Source: Agrobacterium sp. a22-2
GTDB lineage: Bacteria; Pseudomonadota; Alphaproteobacteria; Rhizobiales; Rhizobiaceae
Reading direction: 5' to 3'
Length of the DNA: 64,000 nt
Assembly (NCBI RefSeq): GCF_012276985.1
Contig: NZ_JAAXMM010000011.1
Coordinates: 160,604-224,603, forward strand
Made by a program: the position numbers and the translations under genes. Each line of letters starts with the position of its first letter. Position 1 is the first letter of the stretch. Below, piece after piece: positions 1 to 8,765 of this stretch. Under the pieces are notes generated by a model, which made no database searches, was not told the DNA's origin, and saw only the letters and a program-made list of their open reading frames with translations.

Positions 1-537
1 GATGGACAGGGCGTTGATGCCGGGATCGAAAACGCCGAAGCCGCCCGCTTCCCAGATCCAGGCCTGGCCGGGGTGCCAGCGCCGCACGTCTTCTTTCCAG
101 GTAATCTCGATCCCGGCGATTGTCTTATCGGACAGCCATTCGCGGGCCGGCTCGACGCCGTTGGCAAAGCGCGAATGCCAGGTGGCAAACAGCGAGACAC
201 CGGCCTTATCGGCCAGTTCGGCCAGAGCCTGCGCTTCGCCGATGGTGGCGGCCGGCGGCTTTTCGAGCAGCACGTCTAGACCGGCGGCAATCGCCTTCTT
301 TGCCATGTCGAAGCGCACTTCCGGCGGCGTGCAGAGCGAGATGGCGCGAATGTCCGGCCGGGCCGTCAGAAACGCGTCATAGCTTTCGAAGTTCTCGGCG
401 CTGTCGATCTTGCCATGGCGGCTGATAGCGGCCTGGATGACGAAATCGTCGCCATTCTCCACCGATGGAATGTGCTGGTCGCGGGCAATCTTGCCGACGC
501 CTGCCAGCGCCAGTCCAATGCGATCCGTTGCGGTCAT
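1..537 (-). CDS. Aldose 1-dehydrogenase of the Gfo/Idh/MocA family (D-galactose/L-arabinose type), C-terminus cut by window
   Basis: Only the first 179 residues are visible; the reading frame is open to base 1. The start is an ATG at 537. The N-terminal Rossmann stretch GLALAGVGKIARDQHIPSV and the EKP motif (LLEKPPAA) are those of Gfo/Idh/MocA dehydrogenases, and the sequence resembles D-galactose 1-dehydrogenase and Azospirillum-type L-arabinose 1-dehydrogenase. The expected reaction is NAD(P)-dependent oxidation of the sugar to its lactone in the cytoplasm. It follows an IlvD/Edd-type dehydratase on the same strand but is separated by 112 bases holding a terminator-like hairpin and inverted repeats, so it may have its own promoter. 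Galactose versus arabinose preference cannot be told from this fragment. Confidence 0.8.
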   Translation of the reverse strand, partial: MTATDRIGLALAGVGKIARDQHIPSVENGDDFVIQAAISRHGKIDSAENFESYDAFLTARPDIRAISLCTPPEVRFDMAKKAIAAGLDVLLEKPPAATIGEAQALAELADKAGVSLFATWHSRFANGVEPAREWLSDKTIAGIEITWKEDVRRWHPGQAWIWEAGGFGVFDPGINALSI

Positions 538-556
538 GATCCCAATCCGTTCTTGG

Positions 557-596
557 CGTTTGTCAGGGATGTTCGGTTTTCCCGAAAAGACAAACG
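557..596 (-). promoter_or_regulatory. Nested inverted repeats upstream of the aldose dehydrogenase
   Basis: The arms CGTTTGTC (557-564) and GACAAACG (589-596) are a perfect 8-base inverted repeat. They enclose a second perfect repeat, TTCGG-TTTTC-CCGAA (72-76/82-86 of the 500s). The structure lies 20 bases before the dehydrogenase ATG. It could be an operator or a 5' leader hairpin; no cognate regulator can be named. Confidence 0.4.
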
Positions 597-599
597 AAA

Positions 600-643
600 A
601 CAAAAGAAGCTTAAGCTGGCCCGGTTCACTTAAGAACCAGGCC
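600..643 (-). terminator. Terminator-like hairpin after the dehydratase gene
   Basis: On the minus strand, 6 bases beyond the dehydratase stop, a 10-base stem (634-643 with 618-627, one G:T-type mismatch) closes a 6-base loop and is followed by a T-rich tract (about 600-617). This would separate the chvE-to-dehydratase transcript from the downstream aldose dehydrogenase. Confidence 0.5.
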
Positions 644-649
644 AATCCT

Positions 650-2395
650 TTAGTGCGAGTCCTTGCCGACATCGCTGCCGCGACAACCCTTCAGGAAGTC
701 GAAATCCGCGCCGGTATCGGCTCCTTCGACATGATCGTGGAACATGCGGGCATAACCGCTGGCCGGAGGCTCGACGGACGGACGCCAGGCCGACAGGCGC
801 AGCTGCATTTCCTCGTCGGTAATGTCGAGATGAATGCGGCGGTTGGCCACATCAAGCTCGATCATGTCACCGTTGCGCACGATCGCCAGCGGACCGCCGA
901 CAGCGGCTTCCGGCGAAGTGTGTAGCAGGACGGTGCCATAGGCGGTGCCGGACATGCGCGCATCCGAAATGCGGATCATGTCGGTGATGCCCTTGCGCAG
1001 AACCTTCGGCGGCAGGCCCATGTTGCCGACTTCGGCCATGCCTGGATAGCCGCGCGGACCACAGTTCTTGAGCACCATGACGCAGTTTTCGTCGATGTCG
1101 AGCGCCTCGTCGTTGATCTTGGCCTTGTAGTCGTCGATATCCTCGAACACCACGGCGCGGCCGCGATGCTGCATCAGGTGGACGGAGGCTGCGGACGGCT
1201 TCAGCACGCAGCCCTTCGGCGCGAGATTGCCGCGCAGGACGGCAATACCGCCCTGCTGGGTCAGGGCTTCGCTGACGGGACGGATGACGTCCTCGTTCCA
1301 GTTGCGCACGTCCTTGACCTCGTCCCAGATCGGGCCGCCGGAGACGGTCAGCGCGTCCTTGTGCAGCTTGCCGGCTTCGCCGAGCATCTTCAGGACAACC
1401 GGAAGGCCGCCGGCATAGAAGAATTCTTCCATCAGGTATTTGCCTGATGGCATCAGGTTGACGACCGTCGGGATGTCGCGTCCACAGCGGTCCCAGTCGT
1501 CGAGCGTCAGGTCGATGCCGACGCGGCCGGCCATGGCAAGCAGATGCACGACGGCATTGGTGGAGCCGCCGATCGCGCCGTTGGTGCGGATGGCATTCTC
1601 GAAGGCTTCCTTTGTCAGAATGTCGGACGGCTTCAGGTCGTCTTTGACCATCTGCACGATACGACGGCCGGACAGCTGCGCCATGACGCGGCGACGGCTG
1701 TCGACGGCGGGGATCGCGGCATTGCCGGACAGCGCCATCCCCAGCGATTCGATCATCGAGGCCATGGTCGAGGCCGTGCCCATGGTGTTGCAGGTGCCGG
1801 TCGAGCGCGACATGGAGGCTTCGGCCTCCAGGAATTCTTCCTGGGTCATCTCGCCGGCCTTGACGGCTTCGGAGAACTTCCACAGATGCGTGCCGGAGCC
1901 GACCCGTTCGCCACGGAAATAACCGTTCAGCATCGGGCCGCCGGTGACCATGATCGACGGGATGTCGGTCGAGGCGGCGCCCATCAGCAGCGATGGGGTG
2001 GTCTTGTCGCAGCCGACGAGCAGGACCGCGCCGTCGATCGGCTGGCCGCGCATGGCTTCCTCGACGGCCAGTGCCGCGAGGTTGCGGTACATCATCGCCG
2101 TGGGACGGAAGGTGTTTTCGGAGGCCGAGAAGACCGGGACTTCAACCGGGAAGCCGCCGGCTTCCCAGACGCCGGCCTTCACCTTTTCAGCCAGATCGCG
2201 CAGATGGCCGTTGCAGGGGGTCAGGTCGGACCAGGTGTTCATGATGCCGATCACAGGGCGACCGTCGAAGAGGTCGTGCGGGTAGCCCTGGTTCTTCATC
2301 CAGCCGCGGTGATAGATGGTATCGCGCGACGTGCCGCCGTACCAATGCTGCGACCGGAGTTTACGGGGCCAGGCTGCTGGCTTGAAAGCGCTCAT
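650..2395 (-). CDS. araC: L-arabonate dehydratase-type IlvD/Edd enzyme
   Basis: This 581-residue IlvD/Edd-family dehydratase should convert L-arabonate (or a related aldonate) to its 2-keto-3-deoxy acid. Three cysteines expected to ligate a [2Fe-2S] cluster are at C61 (TPCNGH), C129 (VGCDKT) and C202 (TGTCNT). Ser482 (ARMSGTAYG) occupies the catalytic-serine position. These fall at a constant +2 offset from the published Rhizobium leguminosarum L-arabonate dehydratase residues as I recall them (C59/C127/C200/S480), which makes this assignment stronger than plain dihydroxy-acid dehydratase. It is the last gene before a terminator in the chvE-gguABC cluster. The symbol refers to the pathway enzyme, not to the AraC regulator; D-fuconate or xylonate activity is possible. 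Confidence 0.85.
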   Translation of the reverse strand: MSAFKPAAWPRKLRSQHWYGGTSRDTIYHRGWMKNQGYPHDLFDGRPVIGIMNTWSDLTPCNGHLRDLAEKVKAGVWEAGGFPVEVPVFSASENTFRPTAMMYRNLAALAVEEAMRGQPIDGAVLLVGCDKTTPSLLMGAASTDIPSIMVTGGPMLNGYFRGERVGSGTHLWKFSEAVKAGEMTQEEFLEAEASMSRSTGTCNTMGTASTMASMIESLGMALSGNAAIPAVDSRRRVMAQLSGRRIVQMVKDDLKPSDILTKEAFENAIRTNGAIGGSTNAVVHLLAMAGRVGIDLTLDDWDRCGRDIPTVVNLMPSGKYLMEEFFYAGGLPVVLKMLGEAGKLHKDALTVSGGPIWDEVKDVRNWNEDVIRPVSEALTQQGGIAVLRGNLAPKGCVLKPSAASVHLMQHRGRAVVFEDIDDYKAKINDEALDIDENCVMVLKNCGPRGYPGMAEVGNMGLPPKVLRKGITDMIRISDARMSGTAYGTVLLHTSPEAAVGGPLAIVRNGDMIELDVANRRIHLDITDEEMQLRLSAWRPSVEPPASGYARMFHDHVEGADTGADFDFLKGCRGSDVGKDSH

Positions 2396-2454
2396 GGCGT
2401 ATCTCGATTCTGTTCAATGCGGTCGTGATGGGCCGCGATACGGCGGCCCGGAGC

Positions 2455-3420
2455 TCAAAGCATTTCGATGCGAAGACTGTCTTCTTCGGCAATCTTCAAC
2501 GGGTTCTTCAGGGCCAGGCCGAATTGTGGCGAGCTGATCTCGAAGACATCGCCGGCCTGCGTCGTGATGCCGTCGGCGACCGACAGGGTCGCTGTGCCGA
2601 ACATATGCACATGCAGGTCGCCCGGCTGGCGGAACAGCTGGTATTTGAAGTGGTGGTATTCCAGGTTCGCCAGGGTGTGCGACATGTTGGCCTCGCCCGA
2701 TAGGAAAGGCTTTTCCCACAGGACTTTGCCGTCGCGCAGAATGCGCGAGGTGCCGATCACTTCGTCCGGCAGGGGACCGACCAGCATTTCCGGCCCGAAG
2801 GAGGCTGGGCGCAGCTTGGAATGGGCCAGAAAGAGATAGTTGATCTTCTCGGTGACGTGGTCGGAGAATTCGTTGGCCAAGGAGAAGCCGAGGCGGAAGG
2901 GTGTGCCATCGGCGCTGATGATGTAATAGCCGGCGATCTCGGGTTCTTCGCCACCGTCCAGCGCGAAGGAGGGGGAGACCAGCGGCTCGCCAGGAGCCAC
3001 GGCCATCGTGCCGGTACCCTTGTAGAACCATTCCGGCTGGACGCCCTTTTCGCCGGGCTTGGGCTTGCCGCCCTCCATACCCATGCGGAACATCTTCATG
3101 CTGTCGCTCATGCCGGCCGTGTCGGCATGCATGCTGTCGCGGGCCGAAGCCGAGCCGGTATGGGTGAGGCCCGTGCCCGTCAGCGCCATATGGCCGGCAT
3201 CGGGGTGACGCACCGGACAATCGAGCGCGCCCTTGTCGGCCAGCGCGGTCAGATCGACCGTGTCGCCAAGGCCGCGGCGCTCGATGGCGACGGCCAAGCT
3301 GATACCGTCGGAAATGGCGGCTTTCGCCAGATCATATGTGCTTGAGGCGCCCTGGACCAGCCGCGCGACATCGCCTTCGCGGCAGATGACGCCGCCGGCC
3401 TTGAGTTGCGAGAGATACAT
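2455..3420 (-). CDS. gguC: GguC, FAH-superfamily protein (AraD1 family)
   Basis: A 321-residue protein of the fumarylacetoacetate-hydrolase fold, recognisable as GguC, the third gene of the Agrobacterium chvE-gguABC set. The central part (FYKGTGTMAV, FSLANEFSDH, and the C-terminal GDVFEIS) carries the FAH-like metal-site segments. It has a good ribosome site (GAGGAA) before the ATG, and lies 12 bases after gguB and 59 before the dehydratase. By context it acts on a 2-keto-3-deoxy sugar acid such as L-2-keto-3-deoxyarabonate; that reaction is inferred, not proven by sequence. Confidence 0.8.
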   Translation of the reverse strand: MYLSQLKAGGVICREGDVARLVQGASSTYDLAKAAISDGISLAVAIERRGLGDTVDLTALADKGALDCPVRHPDAGHMALTGTGLTHTGSASARDSMHADTAGMSDSMKMFRMGMEGGKPKPGEKGVQPEWFYKGTGTMAVAPGEPLVSPSFALDGGEEPEIAGYYIISADGTPFRLGFSLANEFSDHVTEKINYLFLAHSKLRPASFGPEMLVGPLPDEVIGTSRILRDGKVLWEKPFLSGEANMSHTLANLEYHHFKYQLFRQPGDLHVHMFGTATLSVADGITTQAGDVFEISSPQFGLALKNPLKIAEEDSLRIEML

Positions 3421-3432
3421 GTTCGTGCTTCC

Positions 3433-4644
3433 TCAGACTGCTTTGTTCTTGTTGTAGACGTCGAAGAACACGGCAGCGAGCAGCACCAGGCCCTTGACGA
3501 GCTGCTGGTAATCGATGCCGAGACCCATGATCGACATGCCGTTGTTCATCACGCCCATGATCAGCGCGCCGATGACCGCGCCGGTGATCTTGCCGACGCC
3601 GCCGGATGCCGATGCACCGCCGATGAAGCAGGCCGCAATGACGTCAAGCTCGAAGCCGACGCCGGCTTTCGGCGTTGCCGAGTTGAGGCGAGCGGCGATA
3701 ATCATGCCGGCGAGCGCTGCCAGGACGCCCATATTGACGAAGGTGTAGAACGTCAGCCGCTCGGTGTTGATGCCGGAAAGCTTGGCCGCCTTCTCGTTGC
3801 CGCCCATCGCATAGATACGGCGGCCGATGGTGGAGCGTGTGGTGATGAAGGCGTAAAGTGCGATCAGCACGCCCATGATGACGAGAACGTTCGGCAGGCC
3901 GCGATAGGTTGCCAGCTGGAAGCCGAGGAATACCGCAACGATGCTGATGATTGCCATCTGCACGGCAAAGAACACGAAGGGCTCGTTCTCGCTGCCATGC
4001 TGTTCGTTGACCTGACGATTGCGGAAGCCGAAGTAGATGGCAAGAGCGACCAGGACCAGAACGACGGCGAGGGCAAAGTAGTTCTTGATCAGGCTGGTGG
4101 CCGGATCAGTGAAGGACAGGAAATCGGGGATAAAACCGGTCGAGAGGATCTGGAATTCCTTCGGAAATGGACCGATCGGACGGTTCTGCAGCACGAGATA
4201 GGTCAGGCCGCGGAAAACGAGCATGCCGGCCAGCGTGACGATGAAGGCTGGGATCTTCTGGTAGGCGACCCAATAGCCCTGTGCCGCTCCCAAAATACCG
4301 CCGAGGATCAGGCAGAGCGGAATGACCAGCGCGAAATGCATGCCCCATTTGACCAGCATGATGGCCGAGAGGGCGCCGACGAAGGCCACGATTGAGCCGA
4401 CCGACAGGTCGATATGCCCCGCGACGATGATCAGCAGCATGCCGAGCGCCATGATGACGATGAAGGAGTTCTGCAGCACCAGGTTGGTGATGTTGACAGG
4501 CTTGAACAGCACGCCGCCGGTCACAACCTGGAAGAAGACCATGATGATGACGAGCGCGACAAGCAGGCCGTATTCGCGAATGTTCTTCCTCAGATAGTCC
4601 CCGACGGATGTTTTGGACGTTTCGGTTTTGGCTTCGGTGACCAT
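3433..4644 (-). CDS. gguB: GguB, inner-membrane permease of the ChvE sugar ABC transporter
   Basis: A 403-residue polytopic membrane protein of the AraH/RbsC/XylH branched family, with many hydrophobic helices and the family loop GGNEKAAKLSGI (EAA-like ATPase contact). It forms the channel for monosaccharides delivered by ChvE and energised by GguA. Its ATG shares one base with the gguA stop codon (TAATG arrangement), so the two are probably translationally coupled. The length is usual for XylH-type permeases. Confidence 0.9.
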   Translation of the reverse strand: MVTEAKTETSKTSVGDYLRKNIREYGLLVALVIIMVFFQVVTGGVLFKPVNITNLVLQNSFIVIMALGMLLIIVAGHIDLSVGSIVAFVGALSAIMLVKWGMHFALVIPLCLILGGILGAAQGYWVAYQKIPAFIVTLAGMLVFRGLTYLVLQNRPIGPFPKEFQILSTGFIPDFLSFTDPATSLIKNYFALAVVLVLVALAIYFGFRNRQVNEQHGSENEPFVFFAVQMAIISIVAVFLGFQLATYRGLPNVLVIMGVLIALYAFITTRSTIGRRIYAMGGNEKAAKLSGINTERLTFYTFVNMGVLAALAGMIIAARLNSATPKAGVGFELDVIAACFIGGASASGGVGKITGAVIGALIMGVMNNGMSIMGLGIDYQQLVKGLVLLAAVFFDVYNKNKAV

Positions 4645-6179
4645 TAGTGTTTCTCCCCGGAGCGCATAATGGCGCGCATGATGGATTCTTGGCTTGCTTC
4701 TTCCTTTGAAAGCTCAGCGACGATGCGTCCTTCGTTCATGACGTAGATGCGGTCGCAGGTTCCCAGAAGTTCGGGCATTTCCGATGAGATCATCAGGATG
4801 CCTTTGCCTTCGGCGGCAAGCTGGTTGATGATGGAGTAGATTTCGAACTTCGCCCCGACGTCGATACCGCGGGTCGGTTCATCGAGGATCAGTACCTCGG
4901 GATTGGTGAACAGCCACTTGGACAGAACGACCTTCTGCTGGTTGCCGCCCGAGAGGTTGACCGTTTCCTGATAGATCGAATGCGAGCGGATGCGCAGCTT
5001 GGCGCGGTAGTCGGTAGCAACCTTGGCTTCCTTGCGGTCGTCGATGATGCCGTTTGACGATACGGCATTCAGGTTCGACAGCGTGGTGTTGCGCATGATG
5101 TTGTCGATCAGCACGAGACCCAAGTGTTTGCGGTCTTCGGTGACGTAGGCAAGGCCGGCGTCGATCGCCTTCGGGATGGTGCTGACATCGACGGGCTTGC
5201 CGCGCATCGAGACTTCGCCGGTGATCTTGTGGCCCCAGGACTTGCCGAACACGCTCATGGCGGTCTCGGTGCGTCCGGCACCCATCAGTCCGGCAATGCC
5301 GACCACTTCGCCGGCGCGCACGTTGAAATTGACGTCATGCAGGAACTGCCGGTCGCGATGGTTCTGGTGGAAGACGTTCCAGTTCTTCACTTCCAGCAGG
5401 GTTTCGCCAATCTTGGGAACGCGCGGTGGATAACGGTCTTCCATCTCGCGGCCGACCATGCCTTTGATGATGCGGTCTTCGCCGATATCTTCGCTGTGAC
5501 AGTCGAGCGTTTCGACGGTGCCGCCGTCGCGCAGGATGGTGATCTTGTCGGCGACCTTCTTGATCTCGTTCAGCTTGTGCGAAATGATGATCGAGGTCAT
5601 GCCCTGCTTGCGGAATTCCATGAGCAGCTGCAGCAGCGCGTCGGAATCGGTTTCGTTGAGCGAGGCCGTCGGTTCGTCGAGAATGAGAAGGCGCACCTTC
5701 TTGGACAGCGCCTTGGCGATTTCCACCAGCTGCTGCTTGCCGACGCCGATATCGGTAATGCGTGTCGTGGGCGAATCCTTGAGGCCGACCTTGTCCAGCA
5801 GCGTCTTGGTGCGCGCGAAGGTCTGCGGCCAGTGGATCACGCCATTGGTGGCGATTTCGTTGCCGAGGAAGATGTTCTCGGCAATCGACAGGAGCGGCAC
5901 GAGCGCCAATTCCTGGTGAATGATGATGATGCCGAGATGTTCGCTGTCGGAAATCGTCGAGAAGCGGCGAAGTTCGCCGTCGAAGTGGATTTCGCCATCG
6001 TAGGTGCCCGCGGGGTAAACGCCACTCAGGACCTTCATCAGGGTCGATTTGCCGGCGCCGTTTTCGCCGACAAGCGCGTGGATTTCGCCTTCGCGGACCT
6101 TCAGATTGACATCGTCCAGGGCCTTGACGCCCGGAAACGTCTTGGTAATGCCCCGCATCTCGAGAATGATTTTGTCCAT
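4644..6179 (-). CDS. gguA: GguA, double-domain sugar ABC transporter ATPase
   Basis: A 511-residue ATPase with two ABC cassettes in tandem, as in XylG/MglA/AraG. The N-terminal half has GENGAGKST and a Walker B LLILDEPTASL; the C-terminal half has the signature LSGGNQQK and VLILDEPTRGID. The start was set at MDKIILEMRG (6179), which gives the usual family length; the frame extends upstream to 6233 without family-like sequence. It follows chvE with a strong hairpin in between (6255-6280), which probably lowers expression relative to the binding protein. Confidence 0.92.
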   Translation of the reverse strand: MDKIILEMRGITKTFPGVKALDDVNLKVREGEIHALVGENGAGKSTLMKVLSGVYPAGTYDGEIHFDGELRRFSTISDSEHLGIIIIHQELALVPLLSIAENIFLGNEIATNGVIHWPQTFARTKTLLDKVGLKDSPTTRITDIGVGKQQLVEIAKALSKKVRLLILDEPTASLNETDSDALLQLLMEFRKQGMTSIIISHKLNEIKKVADKITILRDGGTVETLDCHSEDIGEDRIIKGMVGREMEDRYPPRVPKIGETLLEVKNWNVFHQNHRDRQFLHDVNFNVRAGEVVGIAGLMGAGRTETAMSVFGKSWGHKITGEVSMRGKPVDVSTIPKAIDAGLAYVTEDRKHLGLVLIDNIMRNTTLSNLNAVSSNGIIDDRKEAKVATDYRAKLRIRSHSIYQETVNLSGGNQQKVVLSKWLFTNPEVLILDEPTRGIDVGAKFEIYSIINQLAAEGKGILMISSEMPELLGTCDRIYVMNEGRIVAELSKEEASQESIMRAIMRSGEKH

Positions 6180-6254
6180 GTGCAAGAATTCCACGCCAGC
6201 CTGCTTAACGATCAGGTCAGACCGACAATGCAAGCTCCCTCATCATGATAGAAA

Positions 6255-6280
6255 GGGGTCCGCGACGGATCGCGGACCCC
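6255..6280 (-). other. Perfect 11-bp stem-loop between chvE and gguA
   Basis: Arms 6255-6265 and 6270-6280 (GGGGTCCGCGA / TCGCGGACCCC) pair perfectly around a 4-base loop. It begins 16 bases past the chvE stop and has no clean T-run after it on the minus strand. This placement fits a 3'-end stabiliser or partial terminator that lets the binding protein be made in excess over the membrane components. Confidence 0.75.
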
Positions 6281-6295
6281 GGGAAACAGCAGATC

Positions 6296-7363
6296 TTAGT
6301 TGTCGATCTGGGCTTCGGTGTAGTAGCCGGCGCCAACCAGGATTTCCTTGGCGTTCGACTTGTCAACCGCAACCGGCTTCAGCAGGAAGGACGGAACGAC
6401 CTTGACACCGTTGTTGTAGGTCTTGGTGTCGTTGATTTCCGGTTCCTTGCCGCCGATGATGGCTTCAACCATGCCGACGGTAACCTTGGCGAGTTCGCGC
6501 GTGTCCTTGAACACGGTCGAATTCTGTTCGCCAGCGAGGATCGACTTGACGGACGGCAGTTCGGCGTCCTGGCCGGTGACGATCGGCATCGGCATGTCGC
6601 CGGAGCCGTAGCCTACGCCCTTGAGAGCCGAGATGATGCCGATCGAGAGACCGTCGTAAGGCGACAGGACACCGTCAACCTTGGCGTCGGTATAGGTCGA
6701 GGACAGCAGGTTTTCCATGCGGGCCTGTGCAACTGCACCGTCCCAACGCAGCGTGCCAACCTGGTCCATGCCCATCTGGCCGGACTTGACGACGATCTTG
6801 CCCGAGTCGATCAGGGGCTGCAGGACCGACATTGCGCCATCGTAGAAGAAGAAGGCGTTGTTGTCGTCCGGCGAACCGCCGAAGAGTTCGACATTCTTAG
6901 GCTCGGTTGCGGCATCAAGGTTCAGGCCCTTGACGAGCGAGGTTGCCTGGAGAACGCCGACCTGGAAGTTGTCGAAGGTCGCGTAGTAGTCGACATTGGC
7001 CGAGTCGCGGATCAGGCGGTCATAAGCGATGACCTTGACGCCGGCATCGGCCGACTTCTGCAGGATGTCGGACAGGGTCGTGCCGTCGATGGCGCCGATG
7101 ATGAGAACCTTGGCACCCTTGGTGACCATGTTTTCGATCTGGGCGAGCTGGTTCGGGATGTCGTCATCGGCAAACTGCAGGTCCGGGGTGTAGCCGGCTT
7201 CCTTGAACAGCTTTTCCATGGTCTCACCGTCGGAGATCCAGCGGGTCGAGGTCTTGGTCGGCATCGAGATGCCAACGGTGCCCTTGTCCTGCGCAAATGC
7301 GGCGGTGGACAGAAGCGATGCGCCCAGTGCGATGGACGCAATTAGAGTGGTGAACTTTTTCAC
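6296..7363 (-). CDS. chvE: ChvE, periplasmic multiple-sugar-binding protein
   Basis: A 355-residue periplasmic binding protein that should bind galactose, arabinose, glucose and related monosaccharides for the GguAB transporter; in Agrobacterium the orthologue also feeds the VirA sensor. The start is a GTG at 7363 with GGGAGG five bases upstream. The signal peptide ends near AAFA-QDKGTVG. Sugar-site sequences such as TKTSTRWISDGE, and the length (354-356), match the ChvE/XylF family. It is transcribed away from gbpR. Confidence 0.93.
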   Translation of the reverse strand: MKKFTTLIASIALGASLLSTAAFAQDKGTVGISMPTKTSTRWISDGETMEKLFKEAGYTPDLQFADDDIPNQLAQIENMVTKGAKVLIIGAIDGTTLSDILQKSADAGVKVIAYDRLIRDSANVDYYATFDNFQVGVLQATSLVKGLNLDAATEPKNVELFGGSPDDNNAFFFYDGAMSVLQPLIDSGKIVVKSGQMGMDQVGTLRWDGAVAQARMENLLSSTYTDAKVDGVLSPYDGLSIGIISALKGVGYGSGDMPMPIVTGQDAELPSVKSILAGEQNSTVFKDTRELAKVTVGMVEAIIGGKEPEINDTKTYNNGVKVVPSFLLKPVAVDKSNAKEILVGAGYYTEAQIDN

Positions 7364-7483
7364 AGGAACCTCCCAATGTTGCCAGGCGGCCCCAGCTCCG
7401 TCTGCCAGCCGCCCGAAAAAGAACCAGCACGCAGACAATGCGGCGTGATCCGGTCGCGACTCTTATCGTCCGTCCCATATCGA

Positions 7484-7525
7484 TCAAATGAATTATTTGA
7501 CATACTGCATACCATCATTGATATG
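7484..7525 (+). promoter_or_regulatory. gbpR/chvE divergent control region: palindrome and gbpR promoter
   Basis: A perfect inverted repeat TCAAAT-GAATT-ATTTGA spans 7484-7500, the size and AT-rich form of a LysR-type binding site. A consensus -35 TTGACA (7497-7502) overlaps it and is followed 17 bases on by GATATG (7520-7525), a weak -10. The palindrome therefore covers the gbpR -35, as expected for autoregulation, and sits about 120 bases upstream of chvE. The link to GbpR is inferred from position. Confidence 0.55.
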
Positions 7526-7531
7526 TGACCT

Positions 7532-8473
7532 ATGACCGACACGCTTGCCAACCGTCTGCAGCCCAAACATTTTAGCTTGATCAAGGCTGTTGCCGAGACG
7601 GGCCAGCTCAGTCTTGCGGCCCATGCCTTGTCGATTACCCAGCCTGCGGCATCGCGCATGCTGGCCGATGTCGAGCGGCTGGTGGGTGCTCCAGTCTTTA
7701 TCAGGACGCCGAAAGGCATGGAGCCGACGGCGGTCGGAAGGGCTCTCGCCAGGCGGGCGCACGGGCTGCTGGAAGAGTTCCGCGAGGCGGCGCGAGAGGT
7801 CGACGCGATCAAGCGCGGGTTGATCGGTTCCGTCAGGGTTGGTGCGGTCACGGGCGGGGCTCTAGGCTATATCGTGCCGGCAATCCGGGCCTTGAAGGCC
7901 GAAGCGCGCACGGCCGATATCCACGTCGACGTGGCGCCCAGCGGCTCGCTGATTTCCGACCTTCGCTCGGGGCAACTGGACTTCATCCTCGGGCGGATTC
8001 CCGTGGGCACGGATGCCCGGCAATTCGATGTTCGCCATGCGCGCGTCGAGGAGGTGGATCTGCTGGTGCATCAGAGTCATCCTCTGGCTTTTGCCTCCAA
8101 ACTGGAGATGAACGATCTGGTGCATTTCTCCTGGGTGATGCAGGGGCCCGGTGCACCGGTGCGCCAGGCGGTGGAGAGCGTCTTCATCGAGGCGGGCGCT
8201 GCAATTCCTTCCGACATCGTTAATACGACGTCACTTCTGGTGATGATCGCCATGCTCGCCACCTCCTACGCGATCGCTCCGATGTCGAGCGAGGTGTCGG
8301 ATCTGCTCTGTCGCCATACGACCGGCTCGGGCCTCTGCCGGCTCGATATCCGCACGCCGATCATCGTTGCGCCCTATCACCTGATCACGCTCAAGGGCAA
8401 ACGCAGCACGCCGGTGGCCGAACGGCTGTGCGATCTCGTGTTGCACGAATTCATGACACGGCGTCTGGATTGA
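7532..8473 (+). CDS. gbpR: GbpR, LysR-type regulator of chvE
   Basis: A 313-residue LysR-family regulator. The N-terminal helix-turn-helix covers about residues 18-45 (LSLAAHALSITQPAASRML), followed by a linker helix and a periplasmic-binding-like co-inducer domain. In Agrobacterium, GbpR controls chvE in response to sugars; the divergent position here is the same. No Shine-Dalgarno motif precedes the ATG, and the predicted promoter would start transcription at or next to it. Confidence 0.88.
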   Translation: MTDTLANRLQPKHFSLIKAVAETGQLSLAAHALSITQPAASRMLADVERLVGAPVFIRTPKGMEPTAVGRALARRAHGLLEEFREAAREVDAIKRGLIGSVRVGAVTGGALGYIVPAIRALKAEARTADIHVDVAPSGSLISDLRSGQLDFILGRIPVGTDARQFDVRHARVEEVDLLVHQSHPLAFASKLEMNDLVHFSWVMQGPGAPVRQAVESVFIEAGAAIPSDIVNTTSLLVMIAMLATSYAIAPMSSEVSDLLCRHTTGSGLCRLDIRTPIIVAPYHLITLKGKRSTPVAERLCDLVLHEFMTRRLD

Positions 8474-8490
8474 GCGAAACAGCGCCGGAG

Positions 8491-8512
8491 GGATCCAAAG
8501 CGCATTGGATCC
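8491..8512. other. Perfect 8-bp stem-loop after gbpR
   Basis: GGATCCAA (8491-8498) and TTGGATCC (8505-8512) pair around AGCGCA, 18 bases past the gbpR stop. There is no T-run, so it is not a classical terminator; it could still mark the end of the gbpR message. Confidence 0.4.
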
Positions 8513-8620
8513 GCGGCAGGCATTCCCATGGCATCGCCTTTCGAAAACCTGGATCGGGCAATCCCACATCGTCGCGTTTCGGACGCGTCCTGTATTTTTG
8601 CGACATAAGCCGCAAACCTG

Positions 8621-8648
8621 TTGAATCTGGCTTGTTGGAGCGAATAAT
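8621..8648 (+). promoter_or_regulatory. Possible sigma-70-type promoter for pntAB
   Basis: TTGAAT (8621-8626) and AATAAT (8643-8648) are spaced 16 bases apart, 117 bases upstream of pntA. Apart from this and the stem-loop at 8491, I see nothing in the 292-base gap between gbpR and pntA. Confidence 0.3.
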
Positions 8649-8765
8649 CCGCCATTATATGCGCGGATTGGGCTGGACAGGAGGGGCGCCTTCTGATCGT
8701 GTCCGCAACGAAAATATGACTAAAGTTTCACTGCAATGACTGACTTGGACTGAGGGGAGATTGGC

